Origin: Cyanoderma ruficeps | Lineage: Eukaryota; Chordata; Aves; Passeriformes; Timaliidae | Direction: 5' to 3' | Assembly: GCA_008694505.1 (NCBI GenBank) | Contig: VZDJ01000047.1 | Location: 753,927-817,926, forward strand | Length of the DNA stretch: 64,000 bases | In this document: piece by piece, positions 24,220-37,125 of the stretch | Position numbering within the stretch: position 1 is the stretch's first letter | Layout: each line of letters starts with the position of its first letter | Notes under the pieces: model-generated | Told to the model about the DNA's origin: nothing | The model's database searches: none | The model's input: the letters and a program-made list of their open reading frames with translations, nothing else | Translations under genes and position numbers: made by a program

Positions 24220-24740
24220 TTGGGGATTTTTTTGAGGTTTTTTCGGGCTTTTTTGAAGGTTTTTTTTGGAGGGTTTTGGGGGGATTTTTTGACGGGTTTT
24301 TCCGACATTTTTGGTGATTTTTGGAAGGGTTTTTTGGGGAGTTTTTTGAGGTTTTTTGAGGGTTTTAAAAGGGTTTTTTTGAGGGTTTTCCCGAGGTTTT
24401 TAGGGATTTTTGGAGGGTGTTTTTGGGCATTTTTTCAGGTTTTTTTTTGGATTTTTTAAACATTTTTTCGGGGTTTTTTTTGAGGTTTTTGGGAGATTTT
24501 TTGAGGGTTTTTGGAGAGGTTTTTTGAGTGTTTGCAGGGATTTTTGGGGGATATTTTCGGGCATTTTTTGAGGGTTCTTTTGGAGATTTTTGAGAGTTTT
24601 TAAAGGGATTTTTTGGGGATTGTTTTTTATTTTTTGAGGGTTTTTTGAGGGATTTTTTGAAAGTTCTTTTGGGGGATTTTTTTTATTATTTTTGAGGGGT
24701 TTTTTTGAGGTTTTGGAAGCTTTTTTGAAGGTTTTTTTGA
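24220..24740. repeat. Degenerate T6-8/G2-6 array
   Basis: About 520 bases built almost only from T runs and GAGGG, GGGG or CGGG blocks (TTTTTTGAGGGTTTTTTGAGG type, about 10-16 bases per unit) on the plus strand. The minus strand reads as lysine-, asparagine- and proline-rich frames that have no meaning as protein. It begins about 65 bases after the preceding minisatellite, but the unit is unrelated. Confidence 0.9.
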
Positions 24741-25807
24741 ACAAATGAGTTTTCTAAACAATCCTGTGTTGAACTCTGTGTTCATGACTTTTTCTCCCCC
24801 AACCCAGCAGTTTTGTATCTCTTTGGAGGGAATTCACGCACACAGACAGAGGCAGCCCAGCGTTATTACTGCCACGGATTACAGGAACTTGCACACAACT
24901 CCAGCATTACGGGGGCAACCTGAAGCAGAATTATCTGCAGTAAAAAAACCCAAAAATCCCAACTCACTGCAACAGCTCTGTGGCCCAGCTGCCCCAAATT
25001 TCACATTAATTTACACATCACAGAGGAGACGAATTCGCCGAGTTTTCGTTTCCTCGTAGAAAAATAAAATTATCTTCAGAAAACTGACGGTTTCTTTCTT
25101 TTCTGACTAAGCAGTGAGGGCTCTGGGGGCAGGGTGTGTGTGTGTGACGTTGCTTGTTTGAGGATTTGGGGCTGGTTTGTTTGTTTTTAAGTCAGTACCA
25201 TCAGTTTTGGCTGAGAAGTGGCCACGCTTTGATGAAATCCAAGCACGCCCTTTCCTCACCTTAGTTCAACCATCATCACTGCTCTAATATTTGTCCTAAT
25301 CGTGCAAAAGGCTAAAATAGAAACTGAAGTCTTGGGTACAATACACTAATGAACTCCTGTTTTTAAATTATTGGATTACTGACATGATTAGAAATGTTAG
25401 AATTGCTGTGTTTGAATTAATTCACCGGCTTGGTGAGCACATGCAGAGACAGCCTGCAGCCCCAGCGCTGATCCGACAGCAAAAGGCACCAACACATGCA
25501 AAGGCAGCAAATAATTAATCACTCAACGTCACTAAGAAGAGTAGCTCCTACTAAAGAAAATATTTGTCTGTAGCAGCACGTGATGATTTCAGAATCCCAG
25601 TCAGTCCATCCTGCTAACAAAGCACTTCTTCCTCAACAACAGTAAAAATCCCAAATTTCTGATATTACAGCATGATTAAAACCAGGCAAAAAGTGGGTTG
25701 ATACCATAAGCCTTTGAGAACAAAATGTTGGCTCAACTCCTGATATTATTTAATAGTGCACCATCAGGAGTAATAACCATAATTAGCAGAAAAATGTAAT
25801 TATTTAC

Positions 25808-26024
25808 CTTGCGTGGACTGGTCAATGGCTTTTCTTTTTCTGCTGTGACTGTTATAGTTGAGTCTCAGCTCTTGGCTGTATTCGTTCAGGGTTTCTCTGG
25901 AGTCGTAGGATTGCCTTTGCTTCCCACCATCTTCACTCTCATCTGAAGAACTCGTGTAAGTTAAATCCACCTCATGTTTCACTTTGGACAGTGGCTGGTA
26001 GGGTTTGCAGTCCATCTGCTCCAT
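25808..26024 (-). CDS. TENM1: Teneurin-1, first coding exon (residues 1-72, N-terminal cytoplasmic domain)
   Basis: Teneurin-1 is a large type II transmembrane adhesion protein of neurons. It forms dimers, binds latrophilins across the synapse, and its cytoplasmic domain can be released and travel to the nucleus. What is seen: the minus strand opens with MEQMDCKPYQPLSKVKHE and continues with the family signature YTSSSDESEDG, then RETLNEYSQELRLNY and SRKRK. The RKRK at residues 62-65 is the nuclear localisation motif described for teneurin-1. The ATG at 26024-26022 has G at -3 and G at +4, and an in-frame TAA at 26075-26073 rules out a longer start in this exon. The exon ends CAAG with donor GTAAAT at 25807-25802, leaving one base of a split codon (phase 1). 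That base joins the exon at 6426 to restore a glutamate. The paralogues TENM2-4 start differently, so assignment to TENM1 is firm. No frameshift or stop is present. Confidence 0.97.
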
Positions 26025-26086
26025 CTCTGATTCAACAGGCTCAAAGGCATGAAAACGAGCAGCTGGGATGCCTTAGGGAAACAGTC
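26025..26086 (-). other. TENM1: TENM1 5'UTR part of the first coding exon, with its 3' splice site
   Basis: On the minus strand a pyrimidine run ending TTTTTTCCCAG (AG at 26088-26087) precedes this stretch, so the exon most likely begins at 26086. The 62 untranslated bases contain an in-frame TAA 51 bases before the ATG. A spliced 5'UTR means at least one further exon and the promoter lie at higher coordinates, inside or beyond the window. The acceptor is inferred from sequence; a transcript would settle whether this exon is extended or used as a first exon. Confidence 0.75.
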
Positions 26087-26156
26087 CTGGGAAAAAACCA
26101 ACAACAGCTCATTTCAGACATACTGCATACCTTTAGATCCAAAAGGTCCAATTTCC

Positions 26157-26281
26157 TTTTTTATATATTTATATTTACGTTTAAACTTAAATTTATATTT
26201 ATATTTACATTTAAACTTACATTTAAACTTATATTTATATTTATATTTATATTTACAATTAATTTATGTTTATTTATCTAT
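26157..26281. repeat. AT-rich hexamer microsatellite (TTTATA-like)
   Basis: Runs of TTTATATTTATATTTA broken by TTTAAACTTA and TTTACGTTTA. It sits 71 bases upstream (minus strand sense) of the acceptor of the TENM1 start-codon exon, so the pre-mRNA there reads as repeated TAAATATAAA. Confidence 0.9.
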
Positions 26282-29200
26282 CTAAACCAATTAAATTTCA
26301 TTTACAGGCATCTGACCAGGCACCTGTGCTGTGGGCTGACTGTGCTTGGTGAGAAAATGTTTCTGTACAAGTTACTACAAGTGATACTCGCTCCTCCAGA
26401 GCTATTTGCTTAAATAATTTACTGTTATTGGCCAAGATTGCCTGTGATTGCCCGGGCTCAGTACTTATCCCGGGAGCTGCTTTAATGACAGAAGGACACA
26501 AAGGGGCCAGCACAGAGTTGCCTTAAAAGATGAACTGAGGACTCTGCAGGAATGGTTACTGACAGGAAAAGGCCTCCCAATCTATCCTGGCTGACAGAAT
26601 AAATGGAGACAAAGCTGCAGAAGCCACAGGAAAACAAGGAGAAATTAAGGTCCTCTATTAAGAAGATGCAGGAGAGAAGAAATAAATTTTGCCAGGGAGG
26701 CAACAAGTGCAGCAGCCTCGGTGCATCCTGCTTTGCAAAGTGCAAAACCACGGGGCTGACAAATGTCTCATCACTGAAACAACCAAAAAATCCCCCACAA
26801 AACCAGAACACAGAAGTTCCCCCTAAAAGATGCTGGAACTCTTAAAGGCTTTTTACAAACCCCTAAAGGCTGCTCTGACAGCCCATTTAATGGACAAATT
26901 TCCACGGTGCTCACCCACCAGCAGCCCCATCAAACCCGCAGGGCCATCCCCAGCTGGCTCCCAGCAAACCCAGAATTATCCAGAGGTCAGGGTATGGCTG
27001 CTAACAAGCATCATGTAGCTGAACAGGGTCCTCCAGAAACGTACAAGATCAAAAAACATGAAAAAGCGTAACCTTTGTTGGCCTCAGCTAATCACTGTGT
27101 TTAATATTCCAGGCTATTTAGAATTAAAATGTAATTGCAGCTCTAATGCTAAAACACAACCAGGGAACTGTGCTCTTTCTCTCCTCCATTTCTTTCCTTT
27201 TGGCACACACCCTTATCTGAAAGGCACCGTTTGCTGATTGCCTTTTCAGCCCAGCAGCTCCTGAAAATGAACTGCCAGGCAGCAATATCAGCTCTGGCTG
27301 CTGAAGGCAGAAAGAACAGCACCTTTATTCTGCAGGTCTTTGTGAAACACAGAACGGCAAAACACGAAAGGAAAAACAGAGAAAACGCTCTCAACCCTGG
27401 GGAAATGCAGCACCAAGGAAAGAAGAGTAAAAACATTCCGACCTCGTATGTAACTTTCAAACAATTTCACCCTCAAATATTTGTCTAGAGATTACAAACA
27501 AAGGAAGTCCCTTTAAATTCAGTCTGACACCACACAGCAAGGAAGACACAGCTAAAGGAGATGAGCAGCATTAGGGCAGGAAGAAATGATGTTTCTGTGT
27601 GATACATGGAATTAGATACTGTGAAGAAATATAGAAAATCTGCCTAAGTCTGGAGGATGGAAGCAGGTAATACTTTTCAATGGATGGGAAAACCATATAC
27701 TAAAATCAAGAAAGAATGCAATCCCTAGAATATGGACTGAAGAAACAGAATTGAAAAAAAAAAACTCCTCAGACCTGCCAAAATTCGTATGAACATTTTC
27801 TGTGGTTCAGCCCTCGTTCCCCACTGTGGTGATCACTGCTCTGCTGACAAGAGCACATTTGTGCATTGTAAAGACCTAAAATTAGAATACTCCACTTAAA
27901 GCAGTTGAGTTCTATGGAAATACAGTTGAATGTCGGTGCTCCTCTGAACTTAGGAGGAAAATATTATCAAAATATTTGCATCTATATCTGTATGTGTGTG
28001 TATTTATATTTATATCTCTACACTGCTCTGATTTATCAATGTAATGCAATAGTGAGGTGTCCATGCACCTGTGCCTATGCAGGCAGGAAAAATGCAATGT
28101 TTGTTCCACCGAGGAGTAACTTTGGAAGGTGCAACTGTTGTAAAACACAGCGGGTGCATGGAAAGCAGTATTTGTATGTGACAGGAAAACTGAATGTGCT
28201 TTGGTTATTTTTTGATAATGCAAATTGGCATAGCCATCAAATTGAGATAATTATTGTCTCCTTTCCAACTGTGTGCTTAATTAAGAAGACTCGGTAAGGC
28301 TTAATTAGCAAAAAAGTAATTGTTAAAATCAGGTTTAGCTGCTCAGAGATTACAAAAATTGAAAATTACATGTTCTGTGTGGATACTATTAATTTTTGGA
28401 GATGCCAATTTAAATTTTGTATCACAATAAGCTCAGCACATGAGAATAATTCACAGCACAGGGATGCTGTGGAACACCTAAACCACAGTTCAAGTCTTAG
28501 ATTTGCACTGATAGCAGGCAATGGTGTTCAGAAACATCCAGCTGACAGTTTTTTCTTCATGTTCACTTCCCCTGTTTTTAATTAGAGCAGTGGAAGCCCT
28601 CTCTAAGCAAACAGGACACTCACCAAGGTATTTATGGGCTATCAAGGCATATGGGCAAGTCTAATTATTAGTTGATGAGACAAAAGTTTTCATCAGCTGA
28701 CATCACAATAAACCAAGTCACAGTTTTCCTTGTAGATTTTCCCCCCCTGGACATTAGGAGTTGCTGTGGTCTCACGGAGCCTCAGCAATTCTCATTTCCC
28801 TTTTCAAAAGCATGAAAATCACCTATCAAAAGTCTCTGAAACAAAATGCTGACACCAGCTCCCACCCCCAGGTGAATTTACTAACGGGACACATTATCTT
28901 CAATATCATCAGCATCTTTCCAGCACTGTCCACTCCTCAGATGTGATGTGCCTTGTTCATATTTAGACTCATGACCTTTTTGGGGCAATTTCTTTTCTGC
29001 TGCATTCTAGGATTTCTAGAAGCAGCTCTGATTCACAAACTCGTCTTATTTCCAGCAGAGGCTCACAAGGTTGGTGCATTTACAGGAGGCACACCATCTA
29101 CAGTTTATTGGCTTTCAAGATCCTCAATTAAGTTACCACAGCAGCGCTGAGAACTTTTCTGAAACCACCATTATTTACTGCACACAGAAAGTGAACTTCT
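26282..29200. other. No supported feature; presumed TENM1 5' intron
   Basis: Mixed AT-rich sequence upstream of the first coding exon. Reading frames are all short and overlap on opposite strands. A short (TG)n-TATATT stretch is at 27985-28020. I see no exon, repeat family or RNA gene that I can support. Confidence 0.6.
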
Positions 29201-30058
29201 CAGTCTTCTCCAAAATAGTTTTCTTCCCTTCTGCCCTTCTAACTCTGGGAAGAAACGCCATGGAGTGCCGTGCAGTTCTGACATCACCCACTAAGTTAAA
29301 ACTTGAAAGCCTTTCCAAGCATTTGAAGTACTTTTTTGCAGGAAGACCTGACTACTGCCTGACCACGGGACCAACATCTGCTTCACCTCCATGTGAAGCC
29401 CCACTCAGGCTGCTGTTCCTGTGAGTGACACCATCACGCCTGAGAAGTGATCCTTCTGTTCCTTTTCTTCTTGCTTTGATGTCTGTCAGAGCGTTGAGTG
29501 TCTTGAGTGCCATTGTTCTGACAGGCAGACCCTCCCTGCAGACTCCATCCTGCGACTCCCAGCACCGCGATGATTTGAGCTGGTGTCAGATTGATTTTCC
29601 TTCTGTTCATGACCGTGCTATGATCTTGCAGGGTTGAAATTACTGCTGATTTATGCCTTGATGCGAGCCCTTGAGAACTGGCTTGTACCAGCATGTCACC
29701 TGTGAAAAGGTACATTTGAATCCTTTGAGATCTCTTTAGTGGAACCTTTGTTCTCATTTCAATAGAGAAGCCTTTGTAATGAATGTTTGCTGGAAATTTC
29801 TCCTGCAAGTACCCGGAGTCTTCTGTAGTGCAGACTGGGAGCACACTCTGCATCCACCCATTTTCACCAGTCTGTGAAGCCTTCTTGGCACGGATCATTT
29901 TAAGCTGCCCATCCAAAACTTCACAGCTTCTGCCAATGGATGATACCATTTCCTTTAGTGCTCTACAAAGAACGGGGAGATTTCCCAGCCGTAAAGGCTC
30001 AGCTACACCAGGGAATGTAACACACAACAAATACACAAATATACACACACGCCTCTAG
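29200..30058 (-). other. Unidentified, unusually open protein-like stretch (possible decayed coding sequence)
   Basis: The longest frame of the window lies here on minus: 204 codons from 30048 to 29434. Its first codon is GTG; the first ATG is at 29949-29947, giving 171 residues. The composition is mixed and soluble-like, with phrases such as LKRSQRIQMYLFTGDM and a basic tail KKKRNRR. A second minus frame overlaps its end: about 76 codons reading through ALKTLNALTDIKARRKG to a TAG near 29365, then about 60 more codons containing YFKCLERLSSFNLVGDV down to about 29190. Together they look like one coding remnant broken by a frameshift and a stop, or two overlapping genes. I do not recognise the family. 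Options are a processed gene copy, a retroelement or ancient viral insertion, or chance. No poly(A) tail or flanking repeat was seen. Confidence 0.25.
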
Positions 30059-30059
30059 T

Positions 30060-33000
30060 GTGTTTGTGGAAGGATACTGCCTCTTATACCTTATACCTTC
30101 TTTATTTAGACTTTAGAACAGCAAAGATACTTACAGTCTAAGCATTCTTCACATTTTTACATAGTCTGCCTATTAGCATCACAGTTTTTGCACTCTCATT
30201 ACAAGTAGCTTCGTGACTACATCTTTGTGAGCTGTTTTCCCCAAAAAATAAGGAAATAATGTCTTCTGTAGGAATACATTAACAGGGAGGCACCGATTTT
30301 ACATCTAAACAATTCTAACATGGTAAACTACACTTGAAATCATCTTCCTGCTCTTACTATCTGTCTCTGAATTTTTTTTTTTTTTTACTGTTTGTCCATG
30401 CCTCCTTTCAGTGCAAGTGCTTCTGGTACAGATACTGTCCTTTCTCCTAGGTTAGGGGAGTTTGCACTAACCCCAAAATCCTTTCCAAGAGGGGCTGAAG
30501 CAGCCAGTTTCTTTTTGGAAATCGGTATTCTGCAACAACCAATTCCAGTTCAAAAGCAAATGGGACCTTGCTGGAACTGCTGCTTCCCACTAAGCCAGGA
30601 ACTAAAGAGAGGTGTGTAAAAACCCAGAGGTCCTGCTCTTCTGCCTGGGTGTGGGCAGGAAGAGGAGCCTTCAGAAGGAAATCAGCAGCCTCTGAACCCC
30701 AGTGATGCCAAGGGAGAACAGCACGACTGCACCATGGGTACATAGAACAGGGAAAATTAAACCATGCCACATTTCTGTTTCTTTCAATTAAGTGCTCAAA
30801 ATTCTCAGCTTCTTAAGCCCCTCTGCATCAGATACATCACTATCACTACCACCACCCTCCTCGGCAGGAACAGCCTTCTCAGCACCTGTACAAGGACCCC
30901 CTTTAGCTCAGCCCCCTTTCCTCAGCTGAGAAACCACAGCAAGGAGAGAGAGAAGGATGAAACTGCAATGTGGCTGCTCTCTGTAGCTTTTATACATGTG
31001 TACACACCTCTGTCTGTACTAGCAGCATTTAAACAGACCAGAGTCATTATCCTTGCGGGTAACAACTCTGCCCCTGCTAATTCTATTTACATTGGGAGCA
31101 CTGTCGTGCACGTTTAATGTGGAGCTGTGTTTCTCTCAAGAGCGAGGGAAATGTCACTTTCCTTCCCCAAAGCACCAAAAGACTCCTTTTACTGTCACAG
31201 AACACAATTATGTGTTAGAGCTCTGCTGTCTCCTTCCAGCCAACAAGGCAAGAAAATGACCTTTCTTTAACCTATGGCTGAATTGCATTATGTTTGGTTC
31301 AGTGGATATCCTTTTTTATATTCTCCCATATCAAACACACACCGAGGGTACAAAACGGGCACCTGCCTTTCACATCTGCCAGTGATTTCATTTTTTCCAA
31401 AAACTTCCTTTCGATTGAGGAGGAATGTTAACTCTCATCTCCCATTTCACATCCTGGTTTGCAACTTCTGTAAATACCTGAAAACACTCAGAGCTGCAAG
31501 GGCACTCTGCCAGCAGAATTTGGGTACCGAAAGCAGAGACATTCCCAGCACAGGTATCTCAGCTGTGCTTTGGTTCCAGTGCACAAGGTGCTGGGGGAAG
31601 CAGGAAAATGCAGCTGTGCCATGAATGAACTGAGCCAGTGCTGATCTGCACAAGTGAGCAGGGCAGCACGGCAGCATTTGTGAACAGGACGCTGAATGAC
31701 AAACATCATTCTGAAGGAAACTGTGCCATAGAGCTTCACGGAGTATTTAGTGTATTTTTAAAATTAAGAAGGTTCAGAGACGAAAGAAGACCATGAAAAT
31801 CATTACCTACACATATTGCAAATGCAGCCACCTAAATAAGCTCCCCTGGAAAACATCTGGTGCCACTGCTGATCTGGAGGCAATTCTAAACACACATTTC
31901 AGGGCTTTTAGGTGTAGAGGAGTTCCAAGGTTCAGCAATTTGTTATGTGACAAGGTTTGTGTCAACTGCTATTAAAGATGACTCACATTAATATAACTGC
32001 TGGAAGAGGAGAAGTTGTGTAGCCTAAGGATACCTCCCCTAAATGCTGCATTTTACCAGCACTCTGTGCAAGTGCAGACATGCACCAGAGACAGGCTGGA
32101 AACACACATTAACCTTGGGAACATCATCCTTCTCCTAAAAGCTTGTGTCTGATTTTCTGCTATTACATTACACTGGAAATGGAAAGTACCAAACACTCAA
32201 AACAAAACGAAACAGTCATCTCTTGTTCTGCAGACAAAGAAATCGCTGTACACAGTCAAAGATGAGTTTTTTGGAATTCACTGTGAGGGATTTCCATCGA
32301 AAAAGACACAAGAAATGTCTGCACTAATTTCTCTTCACGTGCGCCTACAGCAGCCTGTGAAATGAAGGAAGGAAGGTGCACTGCTCAGGATGAAACAAAC
32401 AGAAAACCACAACAAAAACCCACAACCAAACCAAATGGAAACCAACCCTCCACCCCACCCAAACCCCTGTGTCTGCACAGGACAAGTGTGCAGATCCCCC
32501 CAGGACAGAAGTCCCGACACAATCACTCATTTAGCACCCGGCTCTGGAGCGCTGCTATTCCTCTGTGGGTTTTACAAACACACGTTAATCTCCTGCCTTC
32601 AAAAATACTGCAAGTAGAGGAGTTGGAAACTCTGCAAATTTTTTACCTCCTAGAAAAAAACCCAGAAGTTCCACACACGCATAGAATCTACTTATATTTT
32701 TATATCATGTCCTTATAAAGCTGCAAGGAACTCGAATCTGTAGTCTGAACTATAAACATTACCAGGAAATTTGATACCAAAATCGTCAACAAAAGGCTTA
32801 TTCCTCATTTCAGCTCCAACAACCCCCAAACATTATTAACAGACTTTCAGGTGTTTTCATCAGGATTGAAGACCTAATCACAGTTAAATAAAAATCAAAC
32901 TCCTGTTCCTTCTCCCAGACATAATTCTCACGACAGTCAACCTTGAATTTCGTGTGAATTTCTGCTGCCAGACAAGCAAGGGCAGAAATGAAGTGGCTCT

Positions 33001-36000
33001 GGTGGGTGCAGTGCTCTGAGAACAGCAGGACCTGCTCGCAGGGTGACAGCCCAGCTGGGGCACTTGAAAGGGAAAAAACCCATCAATGCCTCCAGCTGAT
33101 CCATACTGGCTGATCCATTCCCATTTCTGGGACTGCCTCACTGAACGAGCGTGACACAACAAGCATCACTCTAAAAAACCCAAAAGAAAACAGGGAACTT
33201 GGTACTGGAAATTGCTGAATGATTGGAGGAAGGAAAAAATATCATCAGCAGACTAAGAGAAGAGAGAATTAGTTTCAATTTTTTTTCTGCAGTCAATGGA
33301 ATAATCAAAAAAAAGCTAAAGCAAACAAAAAAAATTAATTTATCAGTACACCAGGTTTCCTGTAGCAGATATTGTTGCCAAGTAATCCAGTTGCACCACT
33401 CAATTCCTTTAAACAAATTTAAGGATGAGCACACACATAGAACTGGACCAACAATTCCAGGGCTCACCAGAATCATTTGCAGGTATTACTACATTCAATA
33501 ATAATTCAGTGGGCTCTCTCTGACAGAACACTCAAGTATTTCCATTTTGATCTCCCCCAGTTTAATTAGGACTTTAAAAAAGCTGCTCTGCCTTTAACTC
33601 CTAACACATTCATTATTCTTCAACACCTTTATTTCAATTGATCTCCCAGGTCAGTCCCACAGCCCAGGCACTGTTTTTCTCCCTCAAATGCTGCATTTGC
33701 AGAGGCAGCTCTCAACAGCTCATCCCTGTCCGTGACTCCCAGTGAAATCTCCTTGTTTAACACCTCAAGATGCCGAGATCGGAGCACGGTCTCTCTGCAG
33801 CCCTTGGGAAACTTTTTTTTGTCAAGTGAAGTACCAGGAGTCTTGTAAAATCTGTAAAGTACAAAGGTCTTTTGGTTCTTTAAAGTGACAGCCCTGAATC
33901 TCCTGCTCAAACAGAGAGTGGAGGAGGTTGGTAGGTGTTCAAAACATGGCAGCACCGGGACCTCAGCAAAACCAAGAAATGCACAAATAAACTGTTTTCT
34001 GCTATAGTAATGAGAAATTTAGGAAAAGGAGAAATTTTCATGCATTAAAGAGAAAACAGGAATTGGGGCTGCACTAACCAGCCACCACCCTGGTGTAGGA
34101 ACATGAATGCTGTCTCAGAGTTTTGTCATTTACTTTGGAAAAATTGGCTCATTAAGATTAAAAAACTTGAAAGTTACAGAATTACGGTCACCCTCAATAT
34201 TACCTTCTTAAACATTTCAACGTGAATTCGGAGCAAACAGAGTGAAACTGCTGGAGCTGCAATCCTCACCACTTCATTGACTTTTAAAATTAGAAATACT
34301 TTCCTGATTTTTTTTTTAATATTTTCTGGGGTGGGAACACACATCCTTCTAAAAACGTACACGCAACATTCCTCTAAATCTCAGTGGGAGCTGCACGGAC
34401 ACAGCAGCACGAACGAGTTTAAACACGAACTTGGTGGATTTAGCAATGTAATCTGGTGATTTCTGCTCTGCAGCTCAAATGAGAGAATCATTACACTGGG
34501 AGAGAAACACTGAAAAAAAAAAAGTCTTATCAGCAGCTTGAGAAGGTCCATTTTACAACCACAGATGTTCTGAGGCTAAACTACTCCAATAACTTGGCTT
34601 TAAATCAACTTAAGCCGTATTACAGTTCAGAAGTAATTCAGATAACAAACTGCATTAGGTGAGTTTGGAATTAAAAATCCTCCTTTATCCATTCAGCAGA
34701 ACGAAAGTAAGAGACAAGGGAATACTCCAGTGATAGTGCATGGCACACAAGTTGTTAAAAAGTGATTTAAGTGTGCATTAGTTTGTCTTGGTAACATTCA
34801 AATATTGGGGCACACTGATCACAAATTCATCAGTTGACCAAAACACCAGGTAAATTTATCTCCCTGATGAGTTTAAACATAAAAGAAAACATGAGAAATT
34901 GAATTCTTATACCATAAATATCTTGGCTGAATTTGGAATGTAATCAACATTATCATATTTACTGAACACTAAAGACTAAAATTAATGAGTACCATGTGTT
35001 TATCTACCAAATTTCAACTTGCTAATCTAGTCTGATCATCATTTTCCAAGTCAAACGGTTATGAGAGATGCTCACTGAATGTTTAACAATGATCAAATGG
35101 CTTTTTACAGCAAAACAAACAACCCAAACTTAACACAGAATACATTTCCAGTAGCACATGAAAATAGGAAACAGATCTGCCAGAGATATTGGTGCTCATA
35201 ATAAAAAGTAACCTGTTAGGATGAATGTGTGCATTCCCTGCACGTGACAGGGTAAGAAATCATCACATTTAATGATCTGTGTGGCTGAATTTAAATATAT
35301 TAGTTTGGATTTTAGCTAATGGACACTAATACTCATATAAAAAATAACTGTTAAAATGCAGTAATAAATATATTTCTGAGAAGTTATCTGAAGCATGAAA
35401 CATTCGTGTAAAGAGTGAAGCATTCTGCCCATGAGAAGCATCCTGCTCAGAAAACATGGACTGACCGAGGAAAAACCTGAGCAGTGATGGCAAAATATGA
35501 AGGAATTTCACTGCCAATTGCCACTGACAGGGTCAGCAGCACGGGGACATTGGTACTGCACAGTCTGTAGTGTTGGTCCCTTTCATCAGCTCCATATTTT
35601 TCCAAAAAAACACAAGAAATCAAGATCAGTACTCCTCCTGCCGGGTTTTCAGTTCAGCATCCAGACCTTTGTATCCCCAACCCATGAAAGATGATTTCTG
35701 ATTGAGCCACATTAAGCAGTGACCTCCACAGTTGGTTCAGATTTGGTAATTCAGAGCTCTTTTAGCAGGATTAGGCTGATCTCAGATTCCTGAGACGCTG
35801 AGGTCTCCCAGATTTAAAATAAATAAATAAAGGAGTCCAAGTTAATAATCCAAACCAGCCTAATCAGATTAAGGTTGTGAACTCTGGACTAGCAGAGTGT
35901 TCTTAGGCAGCTTGGTGTGCTTAATCCACAAGTGGATAACTCAGTACAAAGCATTTCTATCAAATACTTCCTTCCCAGACACTAAACCTATCGCTTTGAT

Positions 36001-36860
36001 AAAGGAAACAAACATCTCTGCTAAATCCAATACAGTATTTAACCAAGATCTTTGGGAGGGTGATCAAGGCTGCATTTAAAAATAACATTAGCACCCATCG
36101 AAAATTTTTCCCATCTTACCTATTCTTTAAATTAGTTTTTAATGAAAATTTTTCAAGAAATTATTCAATATATTTCAAGAAAACGTGCTTTATTTCCACT
36201 GATAATAACAGACTAAATAGCACAGAGCCATTTCAAACCAGCATTTCATCAGAAGTGGCTTGGTTCCCATCAAGTGTGGTGTAAGTGCCTTATTAGCAAA
36301 GGTCACCCTCCCAGCCCAATATTATTTGGTACATTTTACTTGTCAGTTCAGCTTGGATGAACACATGCAGCTAACAGACTGAACAAGTTGTGCAGATGTT
36401 TCCCATCAGCTCCTGACAAATGAGAGATAGGTAAGGACATATTCTTCACAGCTACAAGGAGAAATTAAAAGTCTGGCGTGGAACTGAACTCAGCTGGCAG
36501 CTAAGGAAGTGCACTTTCCTTTCACAAATAATCAGCCATTAACACATGGCATTTGCCATAAAGTTTCAGAGCCACACAAGTAATTCCAAACTGATGGATC
36601 TATTCATTTTACAATAAATACATAAACTGCATATCCCTGAATTTTCAAGTAAGAATCTTTTTAAAGATCATGATCCCTGGTTGGCTTTCTACACCTAAAT
36701 AATCTCCTCTGATTTTCCTATGGCTTTACTTCCACATGCAGCTTAATGTGCTGCATCTTCTTGTTTACCTCAGCCAAACTGAGAGTTTGGACAAGGGATA
36801 ACGTTCCGAATTTCAGCCCTCACAGTGTGTAAGAGCGGGAGATTTCTATTCCTGCTTCAG
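30060..36860. other. No supported feature; presumed TENM1 5' intron
   Basis: Noncoding by eye. A poly-T run is at 30371-30386. Short frames such as the 107-codon minus frame at 30447-30770 have shadows on the other strand and no recognisable domain. Confidence 0.6.
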
Positions 36861-36864
36861 CTGA

Positions 36865-37125
36865 GTCACAGCACTGTTAAGGCTGGAAAAAGCTCTCACA
36901 TCAACCAGTCCATCCATTAACCCAACACCGACACGGTCACCACTAAACCGTGTCCCCAAATGCCACATCTCCACATTTTTGGAACACTTCTAAGGACTGT
37001 GATTCCGTAATTTCCCTGGGCTGCCTATTCCAATGTCTGAGCAGCATTTCAGTTGGGAATCTTCCCTGCTATCCAATTGAAACCTTCACTGGTGCCACCT
37101 CAGGCCTCCTGGCCCTTTAGTTACG
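36865..37125 (-). mobile_element. CR1 LINE fragment (antisense on plus strand)
   Basis: The order AACCAGTCCATCCATTAACC, CCACTAAACCGTGTCCCCAA, TGCCACATCTCCACATTTTT, CCCTGGGCTGCCTATTCCAA and AGCAGCATTTCAGTTGGGAA follows the reverse complement of the CR1 3' region over about 260 bases. It is diverged, so an older copy. The 5' side fades out near 37125. Confidence 0.88.

Larger units (their letters stand above)
6427..25807 (-). other. TENM1: TENM1 intron between the first and second coding exons (19,381 bp)
   Basis: Bounded by donor AAG|GTAAAT at 25807 and acceptor TTTTTCAG at 6427 on the minus strand, both phase 1. It contains the 69-bp duplication, an inverted-repeat element at 7.3 kb, the 2.7-kb minisatellite at 10.3-13.0 kb, a CR1 piece at 18.4 kb and two arrays at 23.7-24.7 kb. 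Stretches 7620-10300, 13000-18380 and 18540-23670 hold ordinary AT-rich intron with no gene I can support. Confidence 0.9.

Noticed and set aside
24400..24744. Minus-strand lysine/asparagine/proline frame of 114 residues
   Set aside because: Pure translation of the T/G array; low complexity, no protein family.
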